Origin: Thunnus maccoyii
Taxonomy: Eukaryota; Chordata; Actinopteri; Scombriformes; Scombridae
Assembly (NCBI RefSeq): GCF_910596095.1
Contig: NC_056535.1
Location: forward strand, 28,366,505-28,430,504
Length of the DNA stretch: 64,000 nt
Direction: 5' to 3'
Shown here one piece after another: positions 48,060-59,268 of this stretch; position 1 is the stretch's first letter, and the number at the start of each line of letters is the position of its first letter. The notes below the pieces were generated by a model, which made no database searches, was not told the origin of the DNA, and was given only the letters and a program-made list of their open reading frames with translations. A program made the position numbers and the translations under genes.

Positions 48060-49466
48060 ATATCATAAATGACTGTCGTTCCTCCAGGCCTGGCCCCGCC
48101 CCCACCGCAGTGCTCCACCCCCTCGTTGCCATGGTGGCGCGGTCCTGCAGCATCTCTGCTCAGAGAGTGTTTGCTGCTGCTGCACTGGCTGCTGCTGCAT
48201 CACAGCAGCTTCTCAGAGAGCTGCAGGCCGCTGCTGCACATGTACGACCAGGTGATCCCCGCTGTACGAGACACTCTGAGGAAGATCCCCGAACTGAGAG
48301 AAAGTGAAGGTACACACAACACAACACACACGCACATGCACTATGGTCTGTGTGTAAAAATTGTTTGCAATTGTACAATTTCATCTTGTGATTTAATTGC
48401 CATCTAAGCAGAGATTGAAAAAGTATTTCATAGTCCAGGGGCATCACGCCAAGTGGCATGTCGAACCAGCCAACAGTCAGCAGGTGTAAAACGTCCTCCT
48501 GTTAACTCTCTGTGGTTGGAAACAGCTGTAAACTGTTGCAGCAGCCCTGCAAGTTCAAGTGTTGGCTTAGTTTGAATGTAGTGTTGGAATTGCACCATAA
48601 TTCAGTGTAATTAGTCGATATACAGTATATCTGTTTACACTCGAACACACCGCATCAAACATAGATGAACCTTTCAGAAAGAGAGGCAGAGCTGTGGCTC
48701 CTCGTCTTTTAATGATAATCATTTTTCAAACAGTCTTCTTTAATATAACTCTCTTATATCAACAGTTCTGGGCTGAGTCCAGCAGATCAATATCTAACTT
48801 TAAATTAACTTCAACTTGATGCAGACCCTCCTGGGTAAAACACGTCCAGTTGGTGATTATCAAACTTCAGCCTTTTGTTAGACTGCTTGCAACTGCAACG
48901 TGGCGCTCTGATGACCGTGAAGCAGTTGTACGCTGTGATCAATCAATCACTGTCACCTCAGCTAAATCAGACAAATCCTGACTCATCCAGTGATCATTTT
49001 AGTTGCTAGATGACGGTGTATGTGTGATGTAGCATCTCTGCATTTGAAAGTTTGTGTTATGAAACCACTTCTACACTAGAGATGCACTGAAATTTTCTCT
49101 CCCAATAGATTCTGGTAGCTAAACTCCAAATCGGCCAGTTCTGGGTAACTTATACCACTATTCTCTTTTAACCAAATTTAAAATCTGTAAACCTCACTGC
49201 ACTGGGTAACATGAGCGATGCTGTGGCGCTAAAGACTGACTCAGCAGCCCATCGTGACTGAATCAATTTAACAAGAATTTACGCCTTACTTGGACTGTTC
49301 AGCTGTCTGCATACTTTTGGCCATATAATGTCACATCACGCAAAAGTCTCAAATTAAGCATGTTCTTCACTTCCTGTTTCCTGTCTTATCAGAGCTGGCG
49401 TTGGAGGAGATCTGCCGCTCGGAGGGTGACGACACCGATGACATGGACACCGATACTGGCTCCTGA
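36371..49466 (+). CDS. atrip: ATR-interacting protein ATRIP, 815 aa
   Basis: Nuclear partner of the ATR kinase; it brings ATR to RPA-coated single-stranded DNA at stalled forks. Coding exons: 36371-36710, 38580-38662, 39678-39848, 39928-40040, 41509-41678, 41800-41898, 42222-42327, 42440-42613, 43907-44174, 44500-44553, 44780-44958, 46405-46541, 46972-47063, 47651-47737, 47835-47913, 48088-48309, 49393-49466. The total is 2448 nt, all phases agree, and human ATRIP has 791 aa. The start is MNFPPTKRLRG, followed by the acidic RPA70N-binding patch DDPFGDDEDFTQDDLDEID (residues 23-41). A coiled coil (about 125-225) carries VLKSGEIRVLRDSL and LQSELQFKEAEINEMKTKL, nearly as in human. Later conserved parts are GFLLGLLLQQPLSPSSLSL, LTGFSVEDT and ADHPTLAQQLCSHH. 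The acidic tail EEICRSEGDDTDDMDTD matches the ATR-binding end. Exon 6 has a 12-nt repeat, and exon 7 has a NAGNAG acceptor (41800 or 41803). Confidence 0.93.
36711..38579 (+). other. atrip intron after the first coding exon
   Basis: No other exon or gene supported. Open frames (for example 36851-37114 minus and 38210-38518 minus) have no homologous features. Confidence 0.45.
42937..43790. mobile_element. hAT-like non-autonomous element in atrip intron
   Basis: Starts with CAGTGGTTCCCACAGCGGC, a hAT-type terminus. It shares internal wording with the element at 46624-46873 (GGGTGCTGCAAGATTT here against GGTGCCACAAGATTT there; GGGAAGCTAGCCGTCCCACACTGGA against GGAAAGCTAGCTGTCTTACACTGGA). The right end is decayed. 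No transposase frame. Confidence 0.55.
46624..46873. mobile_element. hAT-like MITE in atrip intron
   Basis: About 250 bp starting CAGTGGTTTA and ending TTGGGAACCTCTG, imperfect inverted ends of hAT type. The flanking 8-mers CAGTAAGT and CGCTGAGT match at 5 of 8 positions, a plausible decayed target duplication. Related to the longer element at 42937-43790. Confidence 0.6.
48008..48058. repeat. (GT)n microsatellite in atrip intron
   Basis: A (GT)n run of about 50 bp about 30 bp before the acceptor of the exon at 48088. Similar GT tracts stand before other atrip acceptors (41771-41791, 42186-42201, 43865-43903). Confidence 0.9.
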
Positions 49467-50025
49467 TTGGCTGCAGCCACTGAGGGACAGTTTACTGACT
49501 GTTAATGTGATATTTCAGACTGTGACAAAGACTAAAAACAGAAACTCTGTTGAATTTTTCTGTGATAAAGTGGACGTTGGAGAGAAATTAACCATTAGAG
49601 ACGAGTCAGCATCTGACTGAAGTGATGGACGGACTCTGGAGGGATTTAACTATTAAACATGAGAAAAACTGCTGCTGTCAGTGTTCATGTTCACCTGCTG
49701 TATATTCAACAGTCAGAACTGCTGTTTCTTCTCTCTGTAGTTTAGACTTTGATTTCATTTTTAAGGGAGACACACCGGCTTCAAGGGTTTGGTATCGTCC
49801 CACAATTATCAATGTCTTTACTTAGAATTTAAAACCATTTAATTAAAACTGAAGGGAGATGTCTTTAGATCAAGGTAGCAATACAGTAAACTAAATATGA
49901 TAGAGACACACATATGAATGAAGGAAAGTTAAGTTGACTGTTGGTGATGGAGGTTCAGAAACACTGTAAGAATGAACACAAATAATAAAATATGTCCTTA
50001 ATAATAAAAATAACAAATAAAAAAC
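49467..50025 (+). other. atrip: atrip 3' UTR with clustered polyadenylation signals
   Basis: After the TGA at 49464-49466 come about 0.5 kb of non-coding sequence and three AATAAA hexamers at 49984-49989, 50003-50008 and 50016-50021, a likely transcript end. Confidence 0.6.
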
Positions 50026-52617
50026 CAGTTCGGGATCAGAACAGTTTGTGAAACATCTTTATTTATTCTGCAGCTGTAACTGAGGTCACACATTCAGAAG
50101 AAGGCGTCCTACTGGCTGACTCCAGATCTGTTTGGTAGTGATTGGTCAGCCTCAATCAGAGGGGAACACAAGATAAGTGTCAGGAATCATTTTTAGTCCA
50201 GTTATCTCAAGATTACAACTTCATCATTTTCTTATTATAATACAACACATGCTGCATATATCAGATCCTTTATCCTGTTATCCTGAAATTTAATTACACT
50301 GTTATGTTGACACATCAGAAACAGTTTTCCCATGATCACAAATGAATTATGCTGTTATTTTTGGATGACGGTTGATCCGAGCCATGTTTGTCATGTCAGT
50401 CCTCTAGGTCTTGAGAACAAGATGTCCCAGAAGGCCTGCATGTAACTGTGATGACCGTGTTTGTTATTCAGTGTTGTCATGTCACAGGAAAACCTTATGT
50501 TGTTTTTTATGATAAGTTATCATTGTCACTACAAAAACCTAATTGAGAGGATATAAGTAAATTAAGTTTTAATCTTGAGATAACAAGGCTTGAAAAATAT
50601 TTTTAGCCATCATGGGATCTTTGGGCTTCCTTTCAGGGTTTAAGTGGACTCACCAGAAGAAGATGGATTATTTTATTGTCACACTGAAGTTTGTTACTGT
50701 TGGCCAGTTTGTGCTGAATCACAGTACAGACTGTTCAGTAAATGTTGTGTAATTTATATTTGTTTCTTTTTTTGTTTGAATCCATCCTTCTCTTATAATC
50801 CTAGGGAGGAACCAGACAGTGTAAACTCTGAGAGAAAGAAGGTAGCTGTGTAACCAAATCCATACTACATACTCATCGTCATTGTAGACAATCTCAGCAA
50901 TAAGTATAAAAAAAAAAAACATATTTTACCATTTTATACTAACAGGAAATGATGCAATATGTGCAACCTCAGATGTTAGTCATACTGCAACTTTGGAAAG
51001 TTACTGCCAATTAAACTTCACAAATGGATATTAAGATGTTCACAGTGCATTTCTCCTGCAATGAAATTCAGTCGGTGCTCTGACTTTTAAAAAGAAAAAG
51101 GCAGTTTATGCTCTCCAGAACAAAAACAAAACAATCACCTAATGTATTGGTCTTTTAGATTAATTCATTTACAATCAATAGGCTGACAGGCTATTGATTG
51201 TGTGTGACAAAGTGTGACTTTGTTCTGGAGAACATAGATGTTAAAATGTTTTTCCTAAGATTTCATACTGGATTTGGTTCAACACCACCCAAAATTTATT
51301 TTAATTTTTTCCCACCATTTCTTTTTGCATTGCATTTTGGGAGAATCGTTTCCATAAACAACACATTCAAAAATCGACTATTTAGTATGCTTTCTATCTG
51401 GTTTACTTCATTTTTTCCACTTTTCCTCTCGCTATATACTCAAAACCTGCTCAGAAGTTGTATGTAGTATGGATGTTCGGCTCTGTCTCCTTCAAAGTCC
51501 ACATTTTAAAACCAACGCCGTGTTCAGGCCACAAATGATCATGTAACCAGGTTTTAATTCTCAGGTGTGTGTTGAAGTGGACCAATAAATAAGAAATAGT
51601 TGTTAATAATAAATGTGAATATTAAGCCCACTGTTTGTTCTTGTCGTCATCCTGGACGTGTTCTTCATCACTACTGTACTGTACACAGAGGCTGTGACGC
51701 TCAGTTACACACATCTGGACACACCGATGGAAGCTAGATTGATTTATTAATCGTTAAACTGCTACTGAACACACCATTAGCTCTGGTTTTTGTCAGTTAC
51801 TGGTGACTCTGTTATGAATCCTCCTCAGGAGGAGCAGGCCTCAAGGTGCGGTCAGACCAGATTTGGTGCCCCGTTTATTTCCCTGAGGAACAGGGCAAGA
51901 CGTATTCACTTTCAGTTGTAAATTAGCATTGCCTCATTTGCTCCCGTCATAGTTTAATCAGTTTGAACTCAAAGGTTCTCTAATGCCAGTTTATGAGGAA
52001 GGGCGCGACTGACCTCTCATTCAGGAAACACTGAATGTTTATAGTCTTGTTTTTAGAGCTTCAGGGGAAATAATGAAAGCATCAGAGAAGGTGGATCTCC
52101 TTCCTGACACGTGTGACGGTAAAAAGTAAAACTGTTGATAAGAAGCTGCATAATTTACAACTTTTGCTGTCATTAGCCATGTTATTATGTTGTTGCCGCA
52201 GCGCGTGAGTAGATTTCACGTGGTGAAATCTGGTCTGACTGCACCTTCAGTCCACTGGAGGATTCACCTTCATATGCAGGACTTGAACTGAGCCACAGCT
52301 GCAGAGAGTTGAAGGCACCTGAGGGTCAAGTAATCCAGGATCAGACTATCTCTTTAGTCTGTGTGTGTGTGTGTGTGTTCTTGTATGTCTATCTTTGTGA
52401 GGACCAACTTGAGTTTTTGACTGTGGGAGTTAGGTCCTTTTCTTTTCTGAGGGCTTACTGAGGGTTCAGAGTTGGTTTTCAGTTTTGAGTAATAATCAAG
52501 TTTAGGTTAAGTGGTGTTAGTGTAATTAAATTGTGATGGTTAAGTTTAGTGTTGGGGGCTTGGGGATGCGTTATATCAACGATGGTCCTCACAAGTATAG
52601 AAATACAAACGTGTATG
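50026..52617. other. Spacer between convergent atrip and trib3
   Basis: Includes a foldback element at 50857-51474 (listed separately), a (GT)n tract at about 52359-52379, and presumably the 3' UTR of trib3 at the right side. Plus-strand tttatt words at about 51735 and 51875 are candidate minus-strand AATAAA signals. No other coding exon seen. Confidence 0.45.
50857..51474. mobile_element. Foldback/MITE-like element
   Basis: Terminal inverted copies ATCCATACTACATAC (from about 50857) and GTATGTAGTATGGAT (to 51474). Internally CTCCAGAACA (about 51112) is mirrored by TGTTCTGGAG (about 51218), and CAATCAATAGGCTG by CAGGCTATTGATTG (about 51172-51201). No transposase. The TIRs suggest a non-autonomous DNA element or a hairpin-forming repeat. 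Confidence 0.6.
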
Positions 52618-55600
52618 TTAGTGTTTTTCAGTCCATGTTGGCACCACCTGGTCATCGTCCTCGTGTTTGTTCTGTAGTGTTTTGTGTGAGCCGTGATGCG
52701 TCGTGTGTGTGTTGTGACGTGGCATGCAGGGATTGGTCAGCCACGGGTGCATCAGCAGCTCAGACGCCTCCAGTCTCTCTGCAGGCGACTTCCTCAGCAT
52801 GCAGCCAATCAGACACTTTGCCTGCGGTGACAACCAGCCAGGCAGGCTGAAGGCCCCGTGGCGGATCTTGGCGAACAGCGCAGCGGGCTTTGTGTCCTGG
52901 AATGGGTATCGTCCAATCAGCATTGTGTAAAGGGACACGCCCAGGCTCCAGATGTCTGCAGCACGCCCTGAGTATGATGCATTCCCATTGGCCAGCAGCT
53001 CGGGCCCGACGTAGGCAGGGCAGCCGTGTCTGTCTGTGAGAGAGTCGTCGCCATGGTCACCGTGCAGGAGGACACAGTCGTCGAGGCCGAGCAGAGCAAG
53101 ACGAGTCCTGCAGGAAGAAAACCACACTGGTCAGATTTCAGTTCAACTGAAGCAGCAATATCACTAGTACTAGTGACAAAATTAGTACAATACTCGTAGT
53201 TCTAGTAATAGTAGTAGAGGTATTAGACTAGTAATACTGGAAATACAACAGGTCAAATTGGTTGTATTTTTATTTATCTATCCCACTGATACTGCAAATA
53301 ATACTGTTGTAACAACTAACAACAATTGTTTTAAAGGATGGAAACGTGGACACTTTAGTCCAATCCTTTAACACTCACTGCTCCGCAGTGTTGGATGAAT
53401 TGGCTCCTCTGAAACCAAGAGAGATCTCATAAAATCCATCCCCATGGATAAATGAAACTATCTGGACTTTTAGGCGCAAATGTCTCATGGGTACCTTTAA
53501 CAATATGGCGAAGGCCGAGAGATCTTCTTCTCTAATCTAGTTTCTTCTAGCAAGAGAGACCCTAAAGTCCTGTTTGACACTGTAAACTATATTGTCTCTT
53601 TCAGCACCCCTGACCTGCCAATCTTCTCAAACAGTGACTGCAATAACTTTCTTAAATATTTTATAGACAAGGTTGTAGATGCTGGGGGAAATATGTCACA
53701 CTTGTCCAGTCCACTCACTAGTGGTTCCTCAAAGCCATCCATCTTGGACTCCTTTTATCCTGTGTCTATAGATGATATTGCAGCCTTGTTAGAATGAATG
53801 AAACCCTCCTCAAGCCCATTAGATGTCCTTCCAACCTCTCTGTTTTTAAAGGTTTTTAACTTTATCGGCCACTGCATAGTCAATATTATAAATCGCTCTC
53901 TTCTATCAGGGTGTTACTTAAAGCAGACTATTGTTCAACCTTTGTTGAAGATCCAAACCTGGACCCCCTCCCTGCCAGAGAACTATAGGCCCATTTCAAA
54001 ACCAACTTGTTCAAATACTGGAATTGCACAGAGTGTTTGACAATATTTCAGTCTGGTTTCCGTTAACAGTACTCCACTGAAACAGCTCTCCTTAAGGTCT
54101 CAAATGATATTTTAATGGCTGCAGATGCCGGAGATTGTTCAGTACACAGTATTCAGATACTGTGGACCACCACATTCTGGTCCACAGGCTAAACCACCTA
54201 GTGGGCATTCTTAGCTAAAACCCATCTGTTCAGACAGGCATTTAGGTAGCATGTGGTATTTTATGTTTTAATGTCTCTTATGTCTGTTCCCCTTGTATGT
54301 TTTATCTGGTGTCTTTGTTTTATTTATTTGATTGTATTTGATTTATTTCTTTGACTGCAAAGCACTTTGTGACTGGTGTCTGTGAAAGGTGCTATATAAA
54401 TACACTTTGCTTGCTTGCTGTTTTCAGGGGTATTAATAGTGTCAGCTGTACTATCAGTTTTCTCAGTAGTAGTATTATCAGTATCAGTAGGTCTTTTTTA
54501 GCAGCATCATTAGTATTTTCAGCAGGATCAGTGGTATTTTTAGCAGTGTCATTGTTATCAGTGCTGTAGTATTTATCACAGTAGCAGCAGTGTTATTATA
54601 GTGTTTTAATTGATATCAGTATTAATTATTGTGGTATTATCAGCAGTACCTGTCAGTCTCACCTATTCTGAACCTGCAGCGCTTTACTTTATTAGTAGTA
54701 TTTCTGCAGTATTAGTATTATTATCGGCATCTGTCCGCCTCACCTGTATCTGTCAGTGAAGACGAATCTGCGGAGCTTCAGGTCTCGCAGGACAACTCCA
54801 TGGTGATGGCAGTGTGCTACGGCATTCAGCATTTGAGCGAACAGAAGCCCCACCTCCTCTTCGCCCAGACGCTTCCTGCTACGGACGTAAGCATGCATGT
54901 CGCCATGGTGACCGGGCAGGAAGACATACACGCTGTCCTGGCCAATCACCACGTCCAGCAGGCCACAGATGTTATCATGGTGACCGAGCCGGGCATAGGC
55001 AGCCAACCTCTCCTGGTAACCACGTAGTGGCAGTACCTGTAACCATGACAACCAAGAGCAATGGTTCGTAACATGGTAACAGTTGTTACAGTTTTAAAGT
55101 GCAAGTGTGTGTTTTTCTGCAATTTCATGAGTATTTTCATCAGTATTACTAGCTGTATCAGCAGTAGTAGTATTAGTATTTTTTGTAGTATCTGTAATAT
55201 TACTTAGAATTCATGTAGAATTAGCGGTATATTTTGCAGGAATAAGCTGTATTAGTATTTTCAATATTATCAGTTGTATTTTTTCCCAGTATCAATAGTA
55301 TATTTTGCAGTATCACAAGTATTTTCAGCAGTATCTGTAATATTACTGGCAGTGTTTTCAGCAGTAGTAGCATTATTGCAAGCATTATCAGCAGTAGTAT
55401 TAGTATTTTGAGCATTATCTGGAAGTATTAGAAGTATTTTTGCAGTATCAACAGTATCATTAGTATTGGTTGCTCTGTGTGTGTGTTTGTGTGTGTGTTA
55501 CCTGGCAGGTGTACTGCTGCTGTGTGTGCGTGTGCACGGCCCTGTAAGTCTCCTCCCCCTCACAGCGCTCAAAGAGGAAGTACGGTCCGACTCTGAACTG

Positions 55601-55780
55601 GGATTGGCTCTGGCTGGACTTGGGGGTGGGGCTGCTGGGCCTGAGGCATGGTGATAGGCCGGTGGTGGGAGGGGGAGGAGCCAGACAAGCTCTTTTACAT
55701 TTCGGTAAGTTGTCCTGGGGTTCGTCCAATAGTCTCTTCAGACACAGCTGAGACCTGGCTGTTGCCACACCCATATTCAT
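52618..55780 (-). CDS. trib3: Tribbles pseudokinase 3, 353 aa
   Basis: Cytoplasmic/nuclear pseudokinase that recruits the COP1 ubiquitin ligase and inhibits AKT and other kinases. Three coding exons: 55780-55502 (93 codons), 55036-54744, 53107-52618; phases join to 1062 nt, and human TRIB3 has 358 aa. The N-terminus is Pro/Ser-rich ([12 protein letters not shown]). The kinase-like fold starts near VGPYFLFE, and the usual lysine-bearing YTCK is YTCQ here. The catalytic loop is LRDLKLRRF (residues 176-184), the DFG site is replaced by LGLDD, then PAYVGPE (221-227), [14 protein letters not shown] and HPWL. The tail carries QVVPTW (344-349), the COP1-type motif; human TRIB3 has QVVPDG, favouring TRIB3 over TRIB1/2. 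The ATG directly follows a possible acceptor (CCACAG|ATG), so a non-coding exon upstream is likely. Confidence 0.9.
53330..54420 (+). mobile_element. L2-type LINE fragment inside trib3 intron
   Basis: Opposite to trib3. Plus-strand pieces resemble the reverse transcriptase of L2-clade LINEs: [32 protein letters not shown] and PENYRPISK (about 53800-54000). An upstream ELAPLKPR segment lies at about 53395-53430, and the tail ends AAAGGTGCTATATAAATAC (about 54387). Frames are broken and internal parts deleted. Confidence 0.75.
54421..54743. repeat. Degenerate CAGTA/TAGTATT-rich intron sequence of trib3
   Basis: Both trib3 introns (here and about 55130-55470) consist largely of irregular repeats of words such as GTAGTATTA, ATTATCAGCAG and AGTATTTTCAGC, a decayed low-complexity satellite shared by the two introns. 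Confidence 0.55.
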
Positions 55781-56039
55781 CTGTGGTTGGAGGAGACAAA
55801 TGACATCATCAGGTTAATTAATATTTACAGCTTTATTGTTACTGTGAAGCAGCCGCTGGAGGTGTTTAAACAGGAAATGATGTAAGACTGGATCAAAGCT
55901 GCAGAACATGATCTCTCAGTTAAGGCAGTGCCTGGTGAAGACTAACAGAAGTGTTTTTTCTTGCACACAACTGCTTTTCAATTATTTTTAGTAAGAATAT
56001 TTGAAGTAACTTAGGAAACAAAAACTAAAATGCAGTAAT

Positions 56040-57000
56040 TCTGACGCGCAATACAACTGACAACATGCTGATAGGGATCACTTAAGAGGATATTCAGAGG
56101 AGATGGTCAGCCAGCACAAGCATCTGTGTGCGAAATGCTGCTGCTTCCATGATGAGAACAGTGGTGATGAGATCTGCATCCAACCAAACTTCACCCAGAA
56201 GATCACCTGTCAGTACGCTGCATTCAACAAGATGTGATGGATGTTGCAACACTAGAATGATGGGATGATTGTTTCAATCTGCTGATTATTACAACGGAAG
56301 ATGGACTGAGACAGTTTCAGCTGCACAAACCCCTAACCAAAACAGTAATTAAAGAGGCACTCAAGAGGTGTTACAGAGTTTCGCAGGACTCACAAGAGAC
56401 GGTGAGAGACGATTTAAAACACAACTTGGCAAGATGTTTGTGGAAGGGAACTGGACGCCTTGTACTTAACCAGATTATGTTTCTGGGTCTTGGACAAAAT
56501 GTATGAACCTATTTCTGGGGCGGTGAAATCATCCATATACACAGAGGAAGACCAATAGTAGGTGCACAATAATGGACCTTACACAAGTCTGCTGAATGGT
56601 ATTGTTGCTGGTTGTCTTAAATCTTTCTATACTACCAACACTGAGAGTCTACAACCATACATAGTGGGTCTGTGAGGCTGTACTGACACAGCCAGTATGC
56701 TTCAACAGAAGTGCTTCTCGGATAGTTGACCGACAGAAACCCCCAGACCAACTCTTTTATTCATGTTCCGTGCAACACTATGAATGACTTCCAGGAGACC
56801 GTCTGAAAATTTGCATTGTTATTACCATATTTAAACAATTGTTGCTTCTCACCCCTCTCTGTGATGGTCAACTTTTGACACCTCCTTCAAGTTTGGCCAT
56901 TTGGAACAGCTATCAACACTCTTACCCACCAGGTGATGGGACGATACCTTGGAAGATACATTGTACAAACTAGTTCTTTTCAAGTATAATCTGGCCCATA
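56040..57000 (+). pseudogene. Unidentified degraded coding-like segment
   Basis: In plus-strand frames broken by stops and shifts there are protein-like stretches, for example TEDGLRQFQLHKPLTK and LVLNQIMFLGLGQN (about 56290-56500), then MYEPISGAVKSSIYTEEDQ in another frame (about 56500-56557). This looks like an old transposon- or virus-derived gene, but I do not recognise the family. Confidence 0.3.
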
Positions 57001-57837
57001 AGGACAGCGGTGCTTTGTGCTAAATGCTAATGTATAGATTGTTAAAGTTGGAGTGCAAGCCTTTTGTCTCCCTCTTCTGGCAGTGAGAGTAATTACAAAA
57101 ACACTGTTGACACGTGCGTAGATCATAGGCTCGTAGTCTATCGTTGTAGCCTACTCCGTTGCTACTGTTGCAAAATGGTGGATAAATTGTTTTGAGCATC
57201 ACACCACCCCCGCGAAATGACTCGTTTCGCTATCAGAATTTGATCCATTCAGTCCAATAACTTTTAGAAAGTCTAGAAGAGTCACACGATTAAATTATTT
57301 TATCCCCATTCAAGTTAGCAGTGAGCTAACTCGGCCGGCAGAAGTCTCTGGTGCATATGCTCTGCCCATAGAGCGTAGTATGTATACTGTGAAATACAGA
57401 AAGCTGTACCTGGCAGAGATAGGCTTAACCAGCATTTCTGTGAACTCGTTTGGCAAGAGCTTGAACATAACAGACATTCATTTATATGTAAAAGTTCCAA
57501 ACTGCAGGTTTAAGTACAGGAACTTCAATATGTTTTGTTTAAGATGTAGTGGTTATAGTTTGATTTATGTCAAGAATGGTTCCAGTAGAGACTCTCGCCT
57601 GTTATGTGAGTTGCTTGGTGTGTTAAGGTAAGAGACTTCTAAACTCATGGCAAAGCAGTTTAATTTCTACACTGCGGCGCCCTCTGTTGGTGACATCACA
57701 GCCGAGCCCCCTCCCCTCATTAAACGCTCTTCAGTAATATTTTCACATACAGTAAGCAGAGCTGTATTAGTATATTTTACTGTGTTCTGTGTCTCTGCTC
57801 CTCACATATTACACTGTTAACGTGTCTATAGGCTTCA

Positions 57838-57891
57838 TGATGCAACTTCCTGTAAGCTGACAGACGCTTCAGCTTTCAGATCATTGCATCA
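57838..57891 (-). promoter_or_regulatory. Two ATF4/CHOP composite sites upstream of trib3 coding exons
   Basis: TGATGCAAC (plus strand, 57838-57846) and TGATGCAAT (minus strand, 57891-57883) match the C/EBP-ATF composite element (TGATGCAAY) and lie 37 bp apart in opposite orientation. Human TRIB3 is a known ATF4-CHOP target through such elements. Position is about 2.1 kb upstream of the ATG. Confidence 0.5.
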
Positions 57892-58943
57892 GAGCACAAC
57901 AGTTTATAGTTTAAACAGGCTTTAAATACAGTCAACACCTACCTCACACACACACACATACACACACACACACAGTGAGTGATATTTATGTTTTTTTAGA
58001 GCCTGCAGTCACTGTGGTGACGCTGTGTGGAAACCTGCTGTTGGCCAATGTTGCTTTCACTCTGGTGAAACACCCTGAGTCACAGCGTCACCACAGTAAC
58101 ATCATCCCCTGACACACACTCACGGTGAATATGTGCTGTTTGATGTCTCATCTCTGCAGATCTGTGGAGGATTTCTCCATCACTTTCTATTTGAGTGCAG
58201 TTTCACAATCAAACAATTGACAACTAAGAAACTAACTAGTTTCTCCTGGACTCTGCTGGACTTCGTCAGACTCTGAAAACCAGATGCTGAACTCTATTTG
58301 ACTGTACTGAACATCTGTTCAGGCCTAAGGAGAACATCTGTACTCACACTGTAATCTTTACATGCTCACCTGAAACCTCACAAGGACTGAGACTAACAAT
58401 ATTTTCATTATTAATTAATAACACAATTATTTTTCCATTAATTAATTAATCATTTGATCTATTTAGTGTTAGAACAAAGTGAAAAATGTTCATCTCGGTC
58501 TCAAATGCTTCATCGGAAGATGGAGTTTGTTTAATCATCATTGAGTTGTCTGTGTTGACATAAAGGTTATGCATAAAAGTTTATTCATGACCTTTAAAAT
58601 TAAAGTTTGAGGAAAAAAATCCAGGGCTTTCAACTTAATCACATGGTCTTCATCAAATCAGATCAAATTCTAAAATCAAAAAGTCCTAAAAGCTAAAACC
58701 ATAAAGACTGCTGAGCTCACATGTCAATGAATCCATCAGAAATGACAACTGAGCAAATTCCATCCACTGATGAAGGCCATGTGATGCAGATGAAAGCACC
58801 CAAAAAAAAACCTAGCAAGCTGTCAAACTACTTCCAAGATCAAGAATGAACTTCTTTCTGAACTGTATTAAAGTTTCATAAACTCTACACAGGAGGGTTC
58901 AGTAGAAGCTGCTGGACTCTACTAGACCAGCTGCTGCTCTCAG

Positions 58944-59245
58944 GCAGAGGTGGTGAGTAACTAAGTACTGTAATTAAGTACAAGTTTGAGGTATTTGTAC
59001 TTTACTTAAGTATCTCCATTTACATTTTCTGCTACTTTATTCATCTTCACTACATTCTACATTTAATCTGACAGCTGTAGTAACTTGTTACTTTGCAGAT
59101 AAAGATTTTTCATACAAAACCTGCATAATGAACACTTTATTTGCATTTAGCTGATAATACTTTAATACTGTACTTTTACTTTCACTTGTAGTTGAGCGTT
59201 TTTATATTGTGTTATTCCTACTTTTACTGAAATAAAGGATCTGAG
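58944..59245. repeat. Fragment of a common teleost 'AAGTAAAAGTA' repeat
   Basis: AGTACAAGTTTGAGG, TACTTTACTTAAGTA and CTACATTCTACATTTAAT are typical wording; the same family with complete ends lies at 60061-60889. Confidence 0.6.
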
Positions 59246-59268
59246 TTCAGTTTAAGGTGTTTTCTTAC

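Larger units (their letters stand above)
55781..59268 (-). other. Probable leader intron of trib3
   Basis: Bounded by an acceptor directly before the trib3 ATG and a strong donor at 59268. Contains an unidentified degraded coding-like segment (about 56040-57000), two ATF4/CHOP-type sites (57838-57891) and a repeat at 58944-59245. No coding exon recognised. Confidence 0.5.

Noticed and set aside
54800-55071. Plus-strand frames opposite trib3 exon 2
   Set aside because: Shadows of the pseudokinase exon on the other strand.
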